A model generated the notes under the pieces. That model was given only the letters and a program-made list of their open reading frames with translations. It searched no databases and was not told the origin of the DNA. 64,000 nt of DNA from NCBI GenBank assembly GCA_036401195.1, contig DASWVQ010000125.1, positions 105,228 to 169,227 of the forward strand, given 5' to 3'. A program made the position numbers and the translations under genes. This document shows positions 50,940 through 59,650 of the stretch, in pieces. The stretch is from JACDHQ01 sp036401195 (GTDB lineage Bacteria; Gemmatimonadota; Gemmatimonadetes; Gemmatimonadales; Gemmatimonadaceae). Position 1 is the first letter of the stretch. The number at the start of each line of letters is the position of its first letter.

Positions 50940-51938
50940 ATGCCTCCCTCTTCGCGCCCGCTCGATCGCCGCGAGTTCCTGCGCCTCGGCGCCGCGGGGC
51001 TTGCGATGCTCCCCACCCTCCGCGGGCGCGACCTCGGCCGGCTCCTCGCGCCTGCGCCCAGCCGCATTGCGCTGGTGCGGGGCGCGGACCGGAAGCGTGG
51101 GGTGACGGAGGTGCTGAAGCTGCTCGACCTCACCGCGGTGCGGGGAAAGCGCGTCCTCCTCAAGCCCAACTTCAACTCCGCCGGCGACGCCCCTGCGTCG
51201 ACGCACAACGACACCCTCGCGCAGCTCGTCACGGAGCTGCACGAGCGCGGGGCGCGCAGCGTGACGCTCGGCGAGTCCAGCGGGCCGCCCCGGACGCGCG
51301 GGGTGATGGAGGCGAAGGGGGTCTTCGACCTCGCGCGCGACCTGCGCTTCGACGTGGTGGACTTCGAGCAGGTCGCGGACGACGACTGGGTGTTCTTCCC
51401 GCCGGGCCGGTCGCACTGGCCCGACGGGTTCCACCTCCCGCGGCAGGTGGTGCGGTCGGAGTACACGGTCTCCACCTGCTGCCTCAAGACGCACGGCTCC
51501 GGCGGCGTGTTCACCATGTCGCTCAAGCTCTCGGTGGGGCTCACCCCGAAACCGGTCCGGCGCACCATGCACCGGTCCCCCGACATGCGGCGCATGATCG
51601 CGGAGCTGAACACCGGCTATGCGCCGCAGCTCGTCGTGCTCGACGGCGTGTCCGCCTTCACCGACGGCGGCCCGTCGCGCGGGGAGCTCAAGGCCGGGGA
51701 CGTGATGATCGCGGGGCACGACCGCGTGGCGGTGGACGCGGTGGGGCTGGCGATGCTGAAGCACCTCGGCGCCAACGAGCGGATCATGGGCCGCGGCATC
51801 TGGGAGCAGGAGCAGGTCGCGCGCGCGGTGGAGCTCGGGCTCGGGGCGCCGGGCCCGGCGGCCATCGAGCTGGTCACGGGCGACGCGGAGAGCGCGGTAC
51901 TGGCCGACAGGCTGAGGGCGATCCTGGCAATGGGCTGA
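50940..51938 (+). CDS. Tat-exported DUF362 protein
   Basis: 332 residues from the ATG opening PPSSRPLDRREFLRLG, a twin-arginine signal. The DUF362 body has KRVLLKPNFNSAGDAPAST near the start, the central YTVSTCCLKTHGSGGVFTMS with Cys, Lys and Thr, and HDRVAVDAVGLAMLK near the end. It has no ferredoxin Cys clusters, so it is the short form. Function is not established. It precedes the propeller gene by 86 bp in the same direction. Confidence 0.82.
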   Translation: MPPSSRPLDRREFLRLGAAGLAMLPTLRGRDLGRLLAPAPSRIALVRGADRKRGVTEVLKLLDLTAVRGKRVLLKPNFNSAGDAPASTHNDTLAQLVTELHERGARSVTLGESSGPPRTRGVMEAKGVFDLARDLRFDVVDFEQVADDDWVFFPPGRSHWPDGFHLPRQVVRSEYTVSTCCLKTHGSGGVFTMSLKLSVGLTPKPVRRTMHRSPDMRRMIAELNTGYAPQLVVLDGVSAFTDGGPSRGELKAGDVMIAGHDRVAVDAVGLAMLKHLGANERIMGRGIWEQEQVARAVELGLGAPGPAAIELVTGDAESAVLADRLRAILAMG

Positions 51939-51986
51939 GGGCCGGGCGGAGCCCCCGGGTCGCGCGCCGGCGGTCCCGCGGCGAAC

Positions 51987-52019
51987 TTCCGGGCTGGAAG
52001 AACCCCAACCAGCCCGGAA
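51987..52019 (+). repeat. perfect hairpin directly in front of a start codon
   Basis: An 11-bp perfect inverted repeat (TTCCGGGCTGG at 51987, its complement at 52009-52019) ends five bases before the ATG at 52025, where a ribosome site should be. Its left arm resembles the long repeat at 61663 (CCGGGYTGGAA). Confidence 0.5.
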
Positions 52020-52024
52020 TCCCC

Positions 52025-53077
52025 ATGAACCTTCGCCATGCCCTGCTCGCCGGCGCGTCGGCCGCCGTCGTCGTTCCCGGCACCGCGCGCGCGCAGCAGC
52101 CCCCCGCGCGGCAACCCTACGTGGTCGGCAACCCGGTCGGGTTGCCGGTCACGCCGGACCCGAATGCGCCCAGCGCCCCCTTCGAGCCGGTCTCGCCGAA
52201 CGTGAAGGTGTTCGGCGCGATCAACTCGGCGGAGAGCTGCGCCTACGACGCCACGCGCGGGGTGATCGTCGTGCCCAACCGCGGCACGCCGCAGAACGTG
52301 CAGCCGAACAACGCGTGGGTGTCGTTCATCAACCACGACGGGTCGGTGCACACCTCGCGCTGGATCGGGGTGCAGTGGTCGCAGGACCGCGCGGCGCTGG
52401 AGCCGCCCCTCGTGCTCAACGAGCCGTTCGGGAGCGACATCGCCAACGGCATGCTCCACCTCGCCGATCGCGACGGCGGCACCTCGGCGTCGGACCCGAG
52501 CGTCGCCGTGATCCGCCGCTTCGACATGCGGACCGGCGCGCCGGCGGGCGCGGTGCGGGTGGAGGGGGTGTCGTTCCTCAACGACCTCGCGGTGGCGCGG
52601 GACGGCACGACCTACGCCACGCAGACGGGGAGCTTCGCCGCGGACGCCGATCCCGCCACGTGGCAGGTGTGGAAGATCACCCCCGACGGGCGGGCCTCGG
52701 TGTTCGCCAGCGGGCGTCCCCTCTTCCAGCCGAACGGCATCGCGCTCGACGGCGAGGGAAACGTGGTGGTGGTGAACGTCGGCGACGCGGCGGTGCTGAC
52801 CTTCTCCCCGGCCGGGGTGCTGCTCCGCACCGAGCAGGCGGCGCAGCCGGAGAGCGACGGGCTCGTGATCATGCCCGACGGCACGAAGTACGTGAGCAGC
52901 GTGCGGCTGGGTGGGGTCTCGCGCATCCGGCCGGGGCGACCGGCGGAGCTGATCGCCCGCAACATCCCGAGCGGCGCGTCGATGTGCTACGACCCCGCGG
53001 CCAACCAGCTCGTCATCCCGCTCAACGCGAACAACGGGCTGGCGTTCATTTCCCTCGGCGCGGGACGCGAGCGCTAG
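52025..53077 (+). CDS. SMP-30/NHL-like secreted beta-propeller protein
   Basis: 350 residues with a signal peptide ending GTARAQ. Repeated blades of the SMP-30/gluconolactonase type are visible: FLNDLAVARDGTTYATQTG, PNGIALDGEGNVVVVNVGD, DGLVIMPDGTKYVSSVRLGG. The Glu/Asn/Asp metal ligands are plausible but not certain. A substrate cannot be named. A hairpin covers the region just before the start, and the 3' end overlaps the convergent peptidase gene by 32 bases. Confidence 0.78.
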   Translation: MNLRHALLAGASAAVVVPGTARAQQPPARQPYVVGNPVGLPVTPDPNAPSAPFEPVSPNVKVFGAINSAESCAYDATRGVIVVPNRGTPQNVQPNNAWVSFINHDGSVHTSRWIGVQWSQDRAALEPPLVLNEPFGSDIANGMLHLADRDGGTSASDPSVAVIRRFDMRTGAPAGAVRVEGVSFLNDLAVARDGTTYATQTGSFAADADPATWQVWKITPDGRASVFASGRPLFQPNGIALDGEGNVVVVNVGDAAVLTFSPAGVLLRTEQAAQPESDGLVIMPDGTKYVSSVRLGGVSRIRPGRPAELIARNIPSGASMCYDPAANQLVIPLNANNGLAFISLGAGRER

Positions 53078-54359
53078 ACGCCGGACCCGCGGTCACGCCG
53101 GCGAGGCGCGTCACGATGAGCGCGGCCCACTGCGGGCCGCGCCATCCGTCGGGGCCGTCCTCGTACCACTCGTCCAGGGAGTGTGAGCCGGCGCCGCGGC
53201 CGCCACCGCCGATGGTGATCCCGGGGAGCCCGCGCCCGATCGGTACGTTCGCGTCGGTGCTCGACGCGCGCGTGGTGGGGGCGAAGCCGAGGGCGCGCGC
53301 GGCGCCGAGGGCGGCGCGGACGATCGGCGCCGAATCGGGCTGCGCCCCCGCCGGCCGGATGCCGATCGTGTCGATCGTCAGCGTGAGCTGCGCGCGGCGG
53401 GCCGCGTCGCCGGTCCACCGGGCGTTCTCCGCGCCGAGGGCGCGCGCGAGCACCTCGCGGAGCCGCACGTCGAGCGCCGCCAGCGACCCGGCCGACTCGG
53501 AGCGCATGTCCACGTCGGCGATCCCCTCGAAGGGGATGGAGTTCACCGACGTGCCCCCGCGGATGACCCCCACGTTGAAGGTGGTCTTCGGCTCGGCGGG
53601 AACCTGGAGGTCGGCGATCCCCGCGATCGCCCGCCCGAGCGCGTGGATCGGGTTCGGGATGCCGAAGGCGCCGTAGGAGTGGCCGCCGGGGCCGTGGTAG
53701 GTCACGCGATAGCGGATGCTCCCCACCGCGCGGCTGGTGACGCCGAGCCCCGCGCCGTCGACCGAGATGAAGGAGCCGATGCGATCGCGAAGCGACACGT
53801 CGTACAGGTGCCGCGTGCCGCGGAGGTTGCCCGGGCCTTCCTCGCCCACGTTCCCGACGAAGGCGACCGGGCCTTCCGTCTGCACCTTCGCGAGCTGGAA
53901 GGCGCGCGCGACGGCGAGCACCACGGCGAGCCCGCGGCAGTCGTCGCCGATCCCGGGGCCGCTGATGCGTGCCCCGTCGCGCGTGGTGGCCACACGCGTG
54001 CCCTCGGGGAAGACGGTGTCCAGGTGGCCGGCGATCACGACGACGCGCGCCGCGCTGTCGTGACCGGGGCGCTCGGCGATCACGTTCCCCTCGCGGTCGA
54101 TCCGGGCGCTGAGCCCCAGCGCCTGGAGCCGCCGCCGGAACTCCGCCGCGCGCCGCGCCTCCTTGAACGGCGGCGCGGGAATCTCGCAGAGCGACACCTG
54201 CTGGGCGACGGTCCACGCGTTGTCGCGCTTGATGATCTCGAGCGCGCGCTGGAGGGTCGCGGGGGTCGCGGCGCTCGTGTCCTGCGCGGACGAAGTGACG
54301 GGGAGCGCAAGCGCGATGGCGAGGAGGGCGTGGGAGCGGCGGAGCATCGGGATGGGCAT
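53046..54359 (-). CDS. secreted M20-family metallopeptidase
   Basis: 437 residues from the ATG opening PIPMLRRSHALL; a signal peptide ends TSSAQ. Zinc ligands and catalytic residues appear in order: VVIAGHLDTVF (His, Asp), GPGIGDDCRGLAV (bridging Asp), VGNVGEEGPGN (catalytic Glu-Glu) and, at the end, GRGAGSHSLDEWY (last His). The dimerisation domain lies between (YHGPGGHSYGAFG). It is an exported amino- or carboxypeptidase of the PepT-like group. It converges with the propeller gene. Confidence 0.88.
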   Translation of the reverse strand: MPIPMLRRSHALLAIALALPVTSSAQDTSAATPATLQRALEIIKRDNAWTVAQQVSLCEIPAPPFKEARRAAEFRRRLQALGLSARIDREGNVIAERPGHDSAARVVVIAGHLDTVFPEGTRVATTRDGARISGPGIGDDCRGLAVVLAVARAFQLAKVQTEGPVAFVGNVGEEGPGNLRGTRHLYDVSLRDRIGSFISVDGAGLGVTSRAVGSIRYRVTYHGPGGHSYGAFGIPNPIHALGRAIAGIADLQVPAEPKTTFNVGVIRGGTSVNSIPFEGIADVDMRSESAGSLAALDVRLREVLARALGAENARWTGDAARRAQLTLTIDTIGIRPAGAQPDSAPIVRAALGAARALGFAPTTRASSTDANVPIGRGLPGITIGGGGRGAGSHSLDEWYEDGPDGWRGPQWAALIVTRLAGVTAGPASSARVPRRGK

Positions 54360-54459
54360 CGAGCGGGGTAGGGGAGGAGCACCGGGTCCGGGCCAGCGCC
54401 AGCAAGTTGCGCGGCGCGGTGCGCCGGGGGAAGGCCGCGGTCTCACGCCCGGCCGGTCG

Positions 54460-57054
54460 TCACTCGAGGATCTCGACGTATCCCTCCGTGCCGTGCACGC
54501 GGATCCGTTGCCCGTCGCGGATCCTGCGCGTGGCATGTTCCACGCCCACCACCGCCGGCAGCCCGTACTCGCGGGCGATCACCGCGCCGTGCGTCATCAG
54601 CCCCCCCACCTCGGTCACGAGCCCCGCGATGGCCACGAAGAGCGGCGTCCAGCTGGGGTCGGTGAATGGGGTGACGAGGATGTCGCCGGGCGCGAGGTCG
54701 GCCTTCGCCATGTCGAGGATCACGCGCGCGCGCCCCTCGATCGTGCCGGCGGACACCGCCAGCCCCACGAGGGCGCCGGCCGGGAAGTCGTCGCGCCGAT
54801 AACGCCCCGTCACGGCCTCGCCCTCCGAGGTGAGCACGCGCGGTGGCGTGAGGGCGTGATGCGACAGGAACGCCGCCTTGCGCCCGGAAACCAGCGCCGG
54901 GTCCACCTGGCGCGTGCGCGTCGCGTCGTGCAGCTCCTGGAAGGTGAGGTAGAAGATGTCCTCGATTTCCGGAATCACCCCGGCCTGCACGAGTCGTCCC
55001 GCTTCCGCCATCAACGCCGCCTTGTACACGCCGTAGCGGCGGATCATCCCGTACTTCGGGTACTCACGGTAGCCGATGAAGGTGCGGAGGCGGTCGATCA
55101 TCGCCTTCACCTCGGCGGCCTTCTGCGCGCCGTCGGGGAGCGCGCGCAGGCGGTGCAGCAGCTCCCGCTCCTTTCGCGACGCTTCCTCGAGGCCGGCGTC
55201 GAAGCGGCGCCTCGCCTCGCCAGGCGCGAAGTGCCGCACGTTGCCGAGGAGCAGCGGCAGGAGGGCGCGCGGACGCTCGCTCCAGCGTGGCCTCGTGATG
55301 TCGATCTCGCCGGGACACCGCATGCCGTAGCGATCGAGCCAGGCGGCGATCGCGTCGCGCACGTCGGCGCCGCCGGGCAGGGCGGGGAGCTCGTCGAGGC
55401 ATCCATCATCCTGCACGCGCTCCAGGAAGGCGACGACCTCGCGGTGCGGGCGGATCGCGTCGGCCACGTCGAGCAGGGCGAGTCCCATCTCCGAGGTGAT
55501 GTTCCCGGGGGCGGACTGCGCGAGCGTGTCGGCGGCGTTCTTCTCGCCGAGCCATGCCTGGAGGTGATCGTTCAGCCACCAGGTGGCCTCCATGCCGGCC
55601 ATCGTGGCCTGGTGGCTCCGCGGGGCGAAGAGGAGGCGCTTAAGCTCCAGCAGGTCCTCACGGATGAAGTCGAGCAGCCCGGGGCCGGACTTCGTCGCGA
55701 TCTCGCGCTTCATCGCGGCCACCGATGCCTCGTTCTGCGCGACCAGGGCGGCGACGATGGCGGGATCGGTCTCGATCGGCTCCGGCGCGCCGCGCGCCGG
55801 TACCGTCCCCGGCGCCTCGTCCGGGAGCGGCACGATGAAGTCGCCCCGGTCGAGGACCGCCTGGAGGGCGTCGCCAATCAGCGGGTCGGATCGCCCGATG
55901 AGGGCGAGGAGGCCGGGGCGCGTGGCCGGGGAGGCGAGGGCGCGCGTCGCGTCGACGAAGAGGCGGGCTCCCGCTTCGTGCATCGGGCCGGCGGCGGTCA
56001 GCTGCCACATGGAGATGCCGAGGGGCTTGATCGGGTCGGTCATCATCTGCTGGTGACCGACGGAGATGTAGACGTGGTTCTCGTCGTCCTCCCGCGCCGG
56101 GATGGGGAAGAGGGTGGTGATCGGCCGGCCCTGGACGACGTGGAATGCGTCGTCCACGAGGCACCACTCGATGTCCTGCGGGCGGCTGAAATGCGCCTCG
56201 ATCCGCCGGCCGAGGTTCGTGAGGCGCAGGACCTGCTCGTCGGAAAGCGATGGGTCCTCCCGCCGGGTTGCCGCGAGCGGCTCGGCGCGCGTTCCCTCCT
56301 CGGGCGAGGCGCGCATGCCGAGGCCCCTGGCGGCGATCACCCGGTCGACGATCGCACCGTCGCGCACGGTCCAGCGGTCCGCGTTCACCACCCCGGCGGC
56401 GAGCGCCTCGCCCAGCCCGGGAATGGCCTCGACCGACGCGATCCTGCGGTTCCCGGTGACCGGGTCGGCGGTGAAGAGGATCCCCGCCACTTCCGGGAAG
56501 ACCATGCGCTGCACCACCACCGCCATCCGCACCGACCGGTGGTCGAAGCCGTTGCGCAGGCGGTAGGTCACCGCGCGCTCGGTGAAGAGCGACGCCCAGC
56601 AGCGGCCGACGTGGCGGAGGATCGCCGCGGCCCCGACGACGTTCAGGTAGCTGTCCTGCTGCCCCGCGAACGACGCCGTGGGGAGGTCCTCGGCGGTGGC
56701 GCTGGATCGGACGGCGCATGGGACCTCGTCACCCAGCCGCGCAAGGGCGACGGTGACCTCCGCCGCGACGTCCGCGGGGGTGGGGATCGCCTCGATCGCC
56801 CCGCGAAGCTCCGCGCTGAGCGAGCGGATGGCATCGTGCTCGTCGAGACCGACTCGCGTCAGGCGGTCGATCAGGTCGTCCGCGAGTGGGGACGCCGACA
56901 GGATGCGCCGGAAGGCGTCGGTCGTCACGCAGAACCCCGGGGGGACGCGCAGGCCGTCCATCCGAACCAGCTCCCCCAGGTGTGCGCCCTTTCCGCCCAC
57001 CGCCGCCACCTGCGCGAGGCCGACGTCCTTCAGGTCCAGCACGGTGCCGCCCAT
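54460..57054 (-). CDS. rph: rifampin phosphotransferase
   Basis: 864 residues; the start is fixed by GGAGG six bases before the ATG opening GGTVLDLKDV. The length matches known Rph enzymes. The N-terminal ATP-grasp domain has VGGKGAHLGEL, VRSSATAEDLPTASFAGQQD and DIEWCLVDDAFHVVQGRPIT. A central rifampin-binding region follows. The C-terminal swivelling domain has GGLMTHGAVIAREYGLPA with the phosphocarrier H822 and ends DGQRIRVHGTEGYVEIL. It transfers the beta phosphate of ATP to rifamycins, inactivating them. The more general PEP-synthase family is the alternative, but the C-terminal text is that of Rph. Confidence 0.88.
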   Translation of the reverse strand: MGGTVLDLKDVGLAQVAAVGGKGAHLGELVRMDGLRVPPGFCVTTDAFRRILSASPLADDLIDRLTRVGLDEHDAIRSLSAELRGAIEAIPTPADVAAEVTVALARLGDEVPCAVRSSATAEDLPTASFAGQQDSYLNVVGAAAILRHVGRCWASLFTERAVTYRLRNGFDHRSVRMAVVVQRMVFPEVAGILFTADPVTGNRRIASVEAIPGLGEALAAGVVNADRWTVRDGAIVDRVIAARGLGMRASPEEGTRAEPLAATRREDPSLSDEQVLRLTNLGRRIEAHFSRPQDIEWCLVDDAFHVVQGRPITTLFPIPAREDDENHVYISVGHQQMMTDPIKPLGISMWQLTAAGPMHEAGARLFVDATRALASPATRPGLLALIGRSDPLIGDALQAVLDRGDFIVPLPDEAPGTVPARGAPEPIETDPAIVAALVAQNEASVAAMKREIATKSGPGLLDFIREDLLELKRLLFAPRSHQATMAGMEATWWLNDHLQAWLGEKNAADTLAQSAPGNITSEMGLALLDVADAIRPHREVVAFLERVQDDGCLDELPALPGGADVRDAIAAWLDRYGMRCPGEIDITRPRWSERPRALLPLLLGNVRHFAPGEARRRFDAGLEEASRKERELLHRLRALPDGAQKAAEVKAMIDRLRTFIGYREYPKYGMIRRYGVYKAALMAEAGRLVQAGVIPEIEDIFYLTFQELHDATRTRQVDPALVSGRKAAFLSHHALTPPRVLTSEGEAVTGRYRRDDFPAGALVGLAVSAGTIEGRARVILDMAKADLAPGDILVTPFTDPSWTPLFVAIAGLVTEVGGLMTHGAVIAREYGLPAVVGVEHATRRIRDGQRIRVHGTEGYVEILE

Positions 57055-57111
57055 TCGTATCCTCCGGGTGAGCGGCGATGATGCCACCTCCCCCCGGCCT
57101 TCCCGCAAGTC

Positions 57112-57199
57112 CCCGGACCCGCTATATCTTGGATGTGGCGGGGAGAAACCCTCCGCCCCGGATCGTGGTCCGCCAGGCATGCCGCCTGGCGGATTTTTT
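57112..57199 (+). ncRNA. candidate small RNA ending in a strong intrinsic terminator
   Basis: Between two minus-strand genes lies a plus-strand terminator: a perfect 10-bp stem (57169-57178, 57184-57193) with loop ATGCC followed by six T. Upstream are a second hairpin (GGCGG...CCGCC, about 57136-57156) and a TATATC box at 57124. No plus-strand gene precedes it, so it would end a transcript of about 60-80 bases. It might also be a leader or attenuator for something not recognised. The terminator itself is well supported; the RNA is not. Confidence 0.4.
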
Positions 57200-57253
57200 C
57201 TTGTTCGGCCCGTTCGGCGCCGCGACCGGGCGCGCGGGGGATGCGTCAGCCGC

Positions 57254-57712
57254 TCATCCGCGCACCCGGCCCACGACTTTGGCCTTGATCATGTACTCCC
57301 CCTGGCTCCAGACCGGGCAGCCCTCGCGCATCGCGGGGCGCGCGCGCATCTGCTCGATCCCGCGCTCGAGCGCCCTCCGGAAGTCGGCGTCGTTCGACCC
57401 GGTGATGACGAGCGATAGTGCTTCACCGGAGCCGTCGGGCCGGATGCGATAGGTGGCGCGCGCGGTCCCGCCGTCACGCAGGTCGCGAGGATAGGCCTCG
57501 AGCCGACCAGGGTTGGCGTTATTCGCTCGGGGCAGGAGGCGGATGGCGACGCGGCTGGTGCTGTCCGCCAGCTCCGCGCAACGACGCTGACGCTCGGCGG
57601 CGGTGGCCGCGGTGGGGGCACCGGCCGAGCCCTGCGGGACGACGCTGCCCGGAGGCGTCGCGGATCGTGCGCACGCCGCGAGCAGCAGGAGGAGGAGGGG
57701 ATGCCGATTCAT
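57254..57712 (-). CDS. small lipoprotein with a TonB-C-like domain
   Basis: 152 residues. The signal ends LLLLLAACARS, a lipobox. The mature part begins with a flexible Ala/Pro stretch and then a domain resembling the C-terminal part of TonB (LEAYPRDLRDGGTARATYRI, AMREGCPVWSQGEYMIKAKV). It lacks a TonB membrane helix, so energy transduction is unlikely. Two Cys (RCAEL and GCPVW) could pair. Function unknown. Confidence 0.65.
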   Translation of the reverse strand: MNRHPLLLLLLAACARSATPPGSVVPQGSAGAPTAATAAERQRRCAELADSTSRVAIRLLPRANNANPGRLEAYPRDLRDGGTARATYRIRPDGSGEALSLVITGSNDADFRRALERGIEQMRARPAMREGCPVWSQGEYMIKAKVVGRVRG

Positions 57713-58006
57713 CGAGCGGGTGGAACGGGTCGACGTGCCAGGCGCGGCGTCGCGGCTCGTCCATTACTGGGCCGTGCGCCGATCCTGTCAACCGATCGGG
57801 CCCCGGATTCGCGCGCGGGACCACACGCCACGGGAAAGGACCGGGGCATCGCAGAACCTCCGCCTCCGTGCGGGAATCCCCGTGCCTCCCGACGGGGGAG
57901 CCCCGAAGCGATTTCCACCCTTCCCGGATCGCCCCGGGTCGGCCCTGCGGGGATCTTTGGCTCGACCATGTGCGCGGATCCCCCGCGCGATGCCGACCCG
58001 CCGCCG

Positions 58007-58645
58007 ATGCCCGATACCACCCCCCTCTCGCTCGACCTCCGCCGCACCGCGCTCTTCGTGTGCGACATGCAGAACGGCTTCATCAAGCCCGGCGGCTCGA
58101 TCGGGAAGCTCGGCCTTCCCACGGGCCGCACCGACGGCCCGATCCCGCCGATCTCGGACCTGCTCGCCGCCTTCCACGCGGCGGGGGCGCCGGTGGTCTA
58201 CTCCCAGATGTGGCTCCGCGCCGACTACCGCGACGCGGGCATCCTCGCGCAGGTGTTCCCCCCGCTCCAGGGGCTGGGACACAGCGTCGCCGACTCCTGG
58301 GATGCGGCCATCATCGACGAGCTCGCGCCCCTGGCGCGCGACATCGTGGTGCGCAAGACGCGATGGGACGCCTTCCAGGGCACCAACCTGGAGATGATCC
58401 TCCGCAACCTCGGCGTGGACACCCTGGTGATGACCGGGATCGCCACCAACGTGTGCGTGGAGACCACCGTGCGCGCCGCCTTCGTGCGCGACTTCCGCAC
58501 CATGCTCGCGGTGGACGCCACCGCGTCGTACACCGAGGAGATGGAGAAGCAGAGCCTGGAGGCGATGGCCTTCGGCTTCGCCACCCTCACCAGCACCGCC
58601 GCGGTGCTCCAGGCGATCGACACCGCCGCCGCCGTCACGGCCTGA
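58007..58645 (+). CDS. isochorismatase-family cysteine hydrolase
   Basis: 212 residues from the ATG opening PDTTPLSLDL. The catalytic triad of the family can be placed: Asp in ALFVCDMQNGFIKPGG, Lys in DIVVRKTRWDAF and Cys in MTGIATNVCVETTVRAA. The cis-peptide region VMTGIATN is intact. It hydrolyses an amide or ester of unknown type (nicotinamidase, carbamoylase or isochorismatase relatives). The nearest downstream gene, a prenyltransferase, is 4 bp away. There are 294 bases upstream without a supported gene. Confidence 0.9.
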   Translation: MPDTTPLSLDLRRTALFVCDMQNGFIKPGGSIGKLGLPTGRTDGPIPPISDLLAAFHAAGAPVVYSQMWLRADYRDAGILAQVFPPLQGLGHSVADSWDAAIIDELAPLARDIVVRKTRWDAFQGTNLEMILRNLGVDTLVMTGIATNVCVETTVRAAFVRDFRTMLAVDATASYTEEMEKQSLEAMAFGFATLTSTAAVLQAIDTAAAVTA

Positions 58646-58649
58646 GGCG

Positions 58650-59567
58650 ATGGCCGCGCCCCTCGCCGCCGCCCCGCGTCCCGCCGCCGCGCAGCTGCGG
58701 GGGGCGGTGCTGCAGGCGCTGCGCCCCTTCTCGTTCACGATCGCCGCGATCTCCTGTTTCCTGGGGATCGCCCTCGCCTGGCGCGATGGGGGCGCCGACC
58801 CGTTCAACGCCGCGCTGACCCTGGTGGCGGGGGTGTTGATGCAGGCCGGGGTGAACCTGGTCAACGACTTCTTCGAGTTCAAGCACGGGCAGCTCGACAA
58901 CAAGTTCGCGGGACTCGCCATTTTCGGCGACGCGCGCAGCCGCACGGAGTGGGTGATCTACGGGACGGGGATGGCCTGCTTCGCCGTGGCCGTGGCGCTC
59001 GGGCTGGTGCTGGTGGCGCGCACCGGGATCTCACTGCTCTGGATCGGCATCGTGGGGCTCCTCTCGGCGTACTTCTACACGGGTGAGCCGCTGAACTACA
59101 AGCGGCGGGGGCTCGCCGTGGCGCTCGTGTTCATCTTCATGGGGGCGCTGATGGTCGAGGGGGCATACGTCGCCACCGCCGGCCGCCCCAGCCTGCGCGC
59201 GGCGATCGTCAGCATCCCGGTGAGCCTGCTCGTGTCGCTCCTGCTGCTCAGCAACGAGCTGCGCGACTTCGAGGACGACACGCGGCATGGCATCCGGACC
59301 CTCACCGTGCGCATCGGCTATGCGCGCGGCGCGCGGCTCTACCGGGCGATGCTCGCGGGCGCGTACGTCGCGGCGCTCGCCGTCGCCTGGTGGCTGCGTG
59401 CCCCATGGCTGGCGCTGGTGGCGCTCAGCGCCCCGGTGGCGCGGCAGGCACTGCGCTTCCTCCCGGCGCCGCGCGAGTCGCGGCGGCCGCTCACCCCGCG
59501 CACGGCGAAGCTACACCTCGTGTTCGGGATGCTCTTCGTGGTCGGGCTCCTACTGACGTCGTCCTGA
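58650..59567 (+). CDS. UbiA-family prenyltransferase (MenA-like)
   Basis: 305 residues with about nine membrane helices. The two aspartate-rich motifs of UbiA enzymes are present: NLVNDFFEFKHGQLDN (first) and NELRDFEDDTRHG (second), which hold the Mg-diphosphate of the prenyl donor. The wording is closest to MenA, which attaches a polyprenyl chain to dihydroxynaphthoate in menaquinone synthesis. No other men genes are present to confirm this. Confidence 0.85.
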   Translation: MAAPLAAAPRPAAAQLRGAVLQALRPFSFTIAAISCFLGIALAWRDGGADPFNAALTLVAGVLMQAGVNLVNDFFEFKHGQLDNKFAGLAIFGDARSRTEWVIYGTGMACFAVAVALGLVLVARTGISLLWIGIVGLLSAYFYTGEPLNYKRRGLAVALVFIFMGALMVEGAYVATAGRPSLRAAIVSIPVSLLVSLLLLSNELRDFEDDTRHGIRTLTVRIGYARGARLYRAMLAGAYVAALAVAWWLRAPWLALVALSAPVARQALRFLPAPRESRRPLTPRTAKLHLVFGMLFVVGLLLTSS

Positions 59568-59650
59568 GGCGCAGCCGAAGGACCTGGCGCAGGCGCGCTA
59601 CCAACCGACCCCGAGCGATCTCGGGTTCAGCCCGTACCCTCATCGGTACT

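Noticed and set aside
54163..57081. A 972-codon plus-strand frame opposite rph
   Set aside because: It is exactly antisense to a full-length recognised enzyme and is rich in Arg, Gly, His and Asp with no domain pattern.
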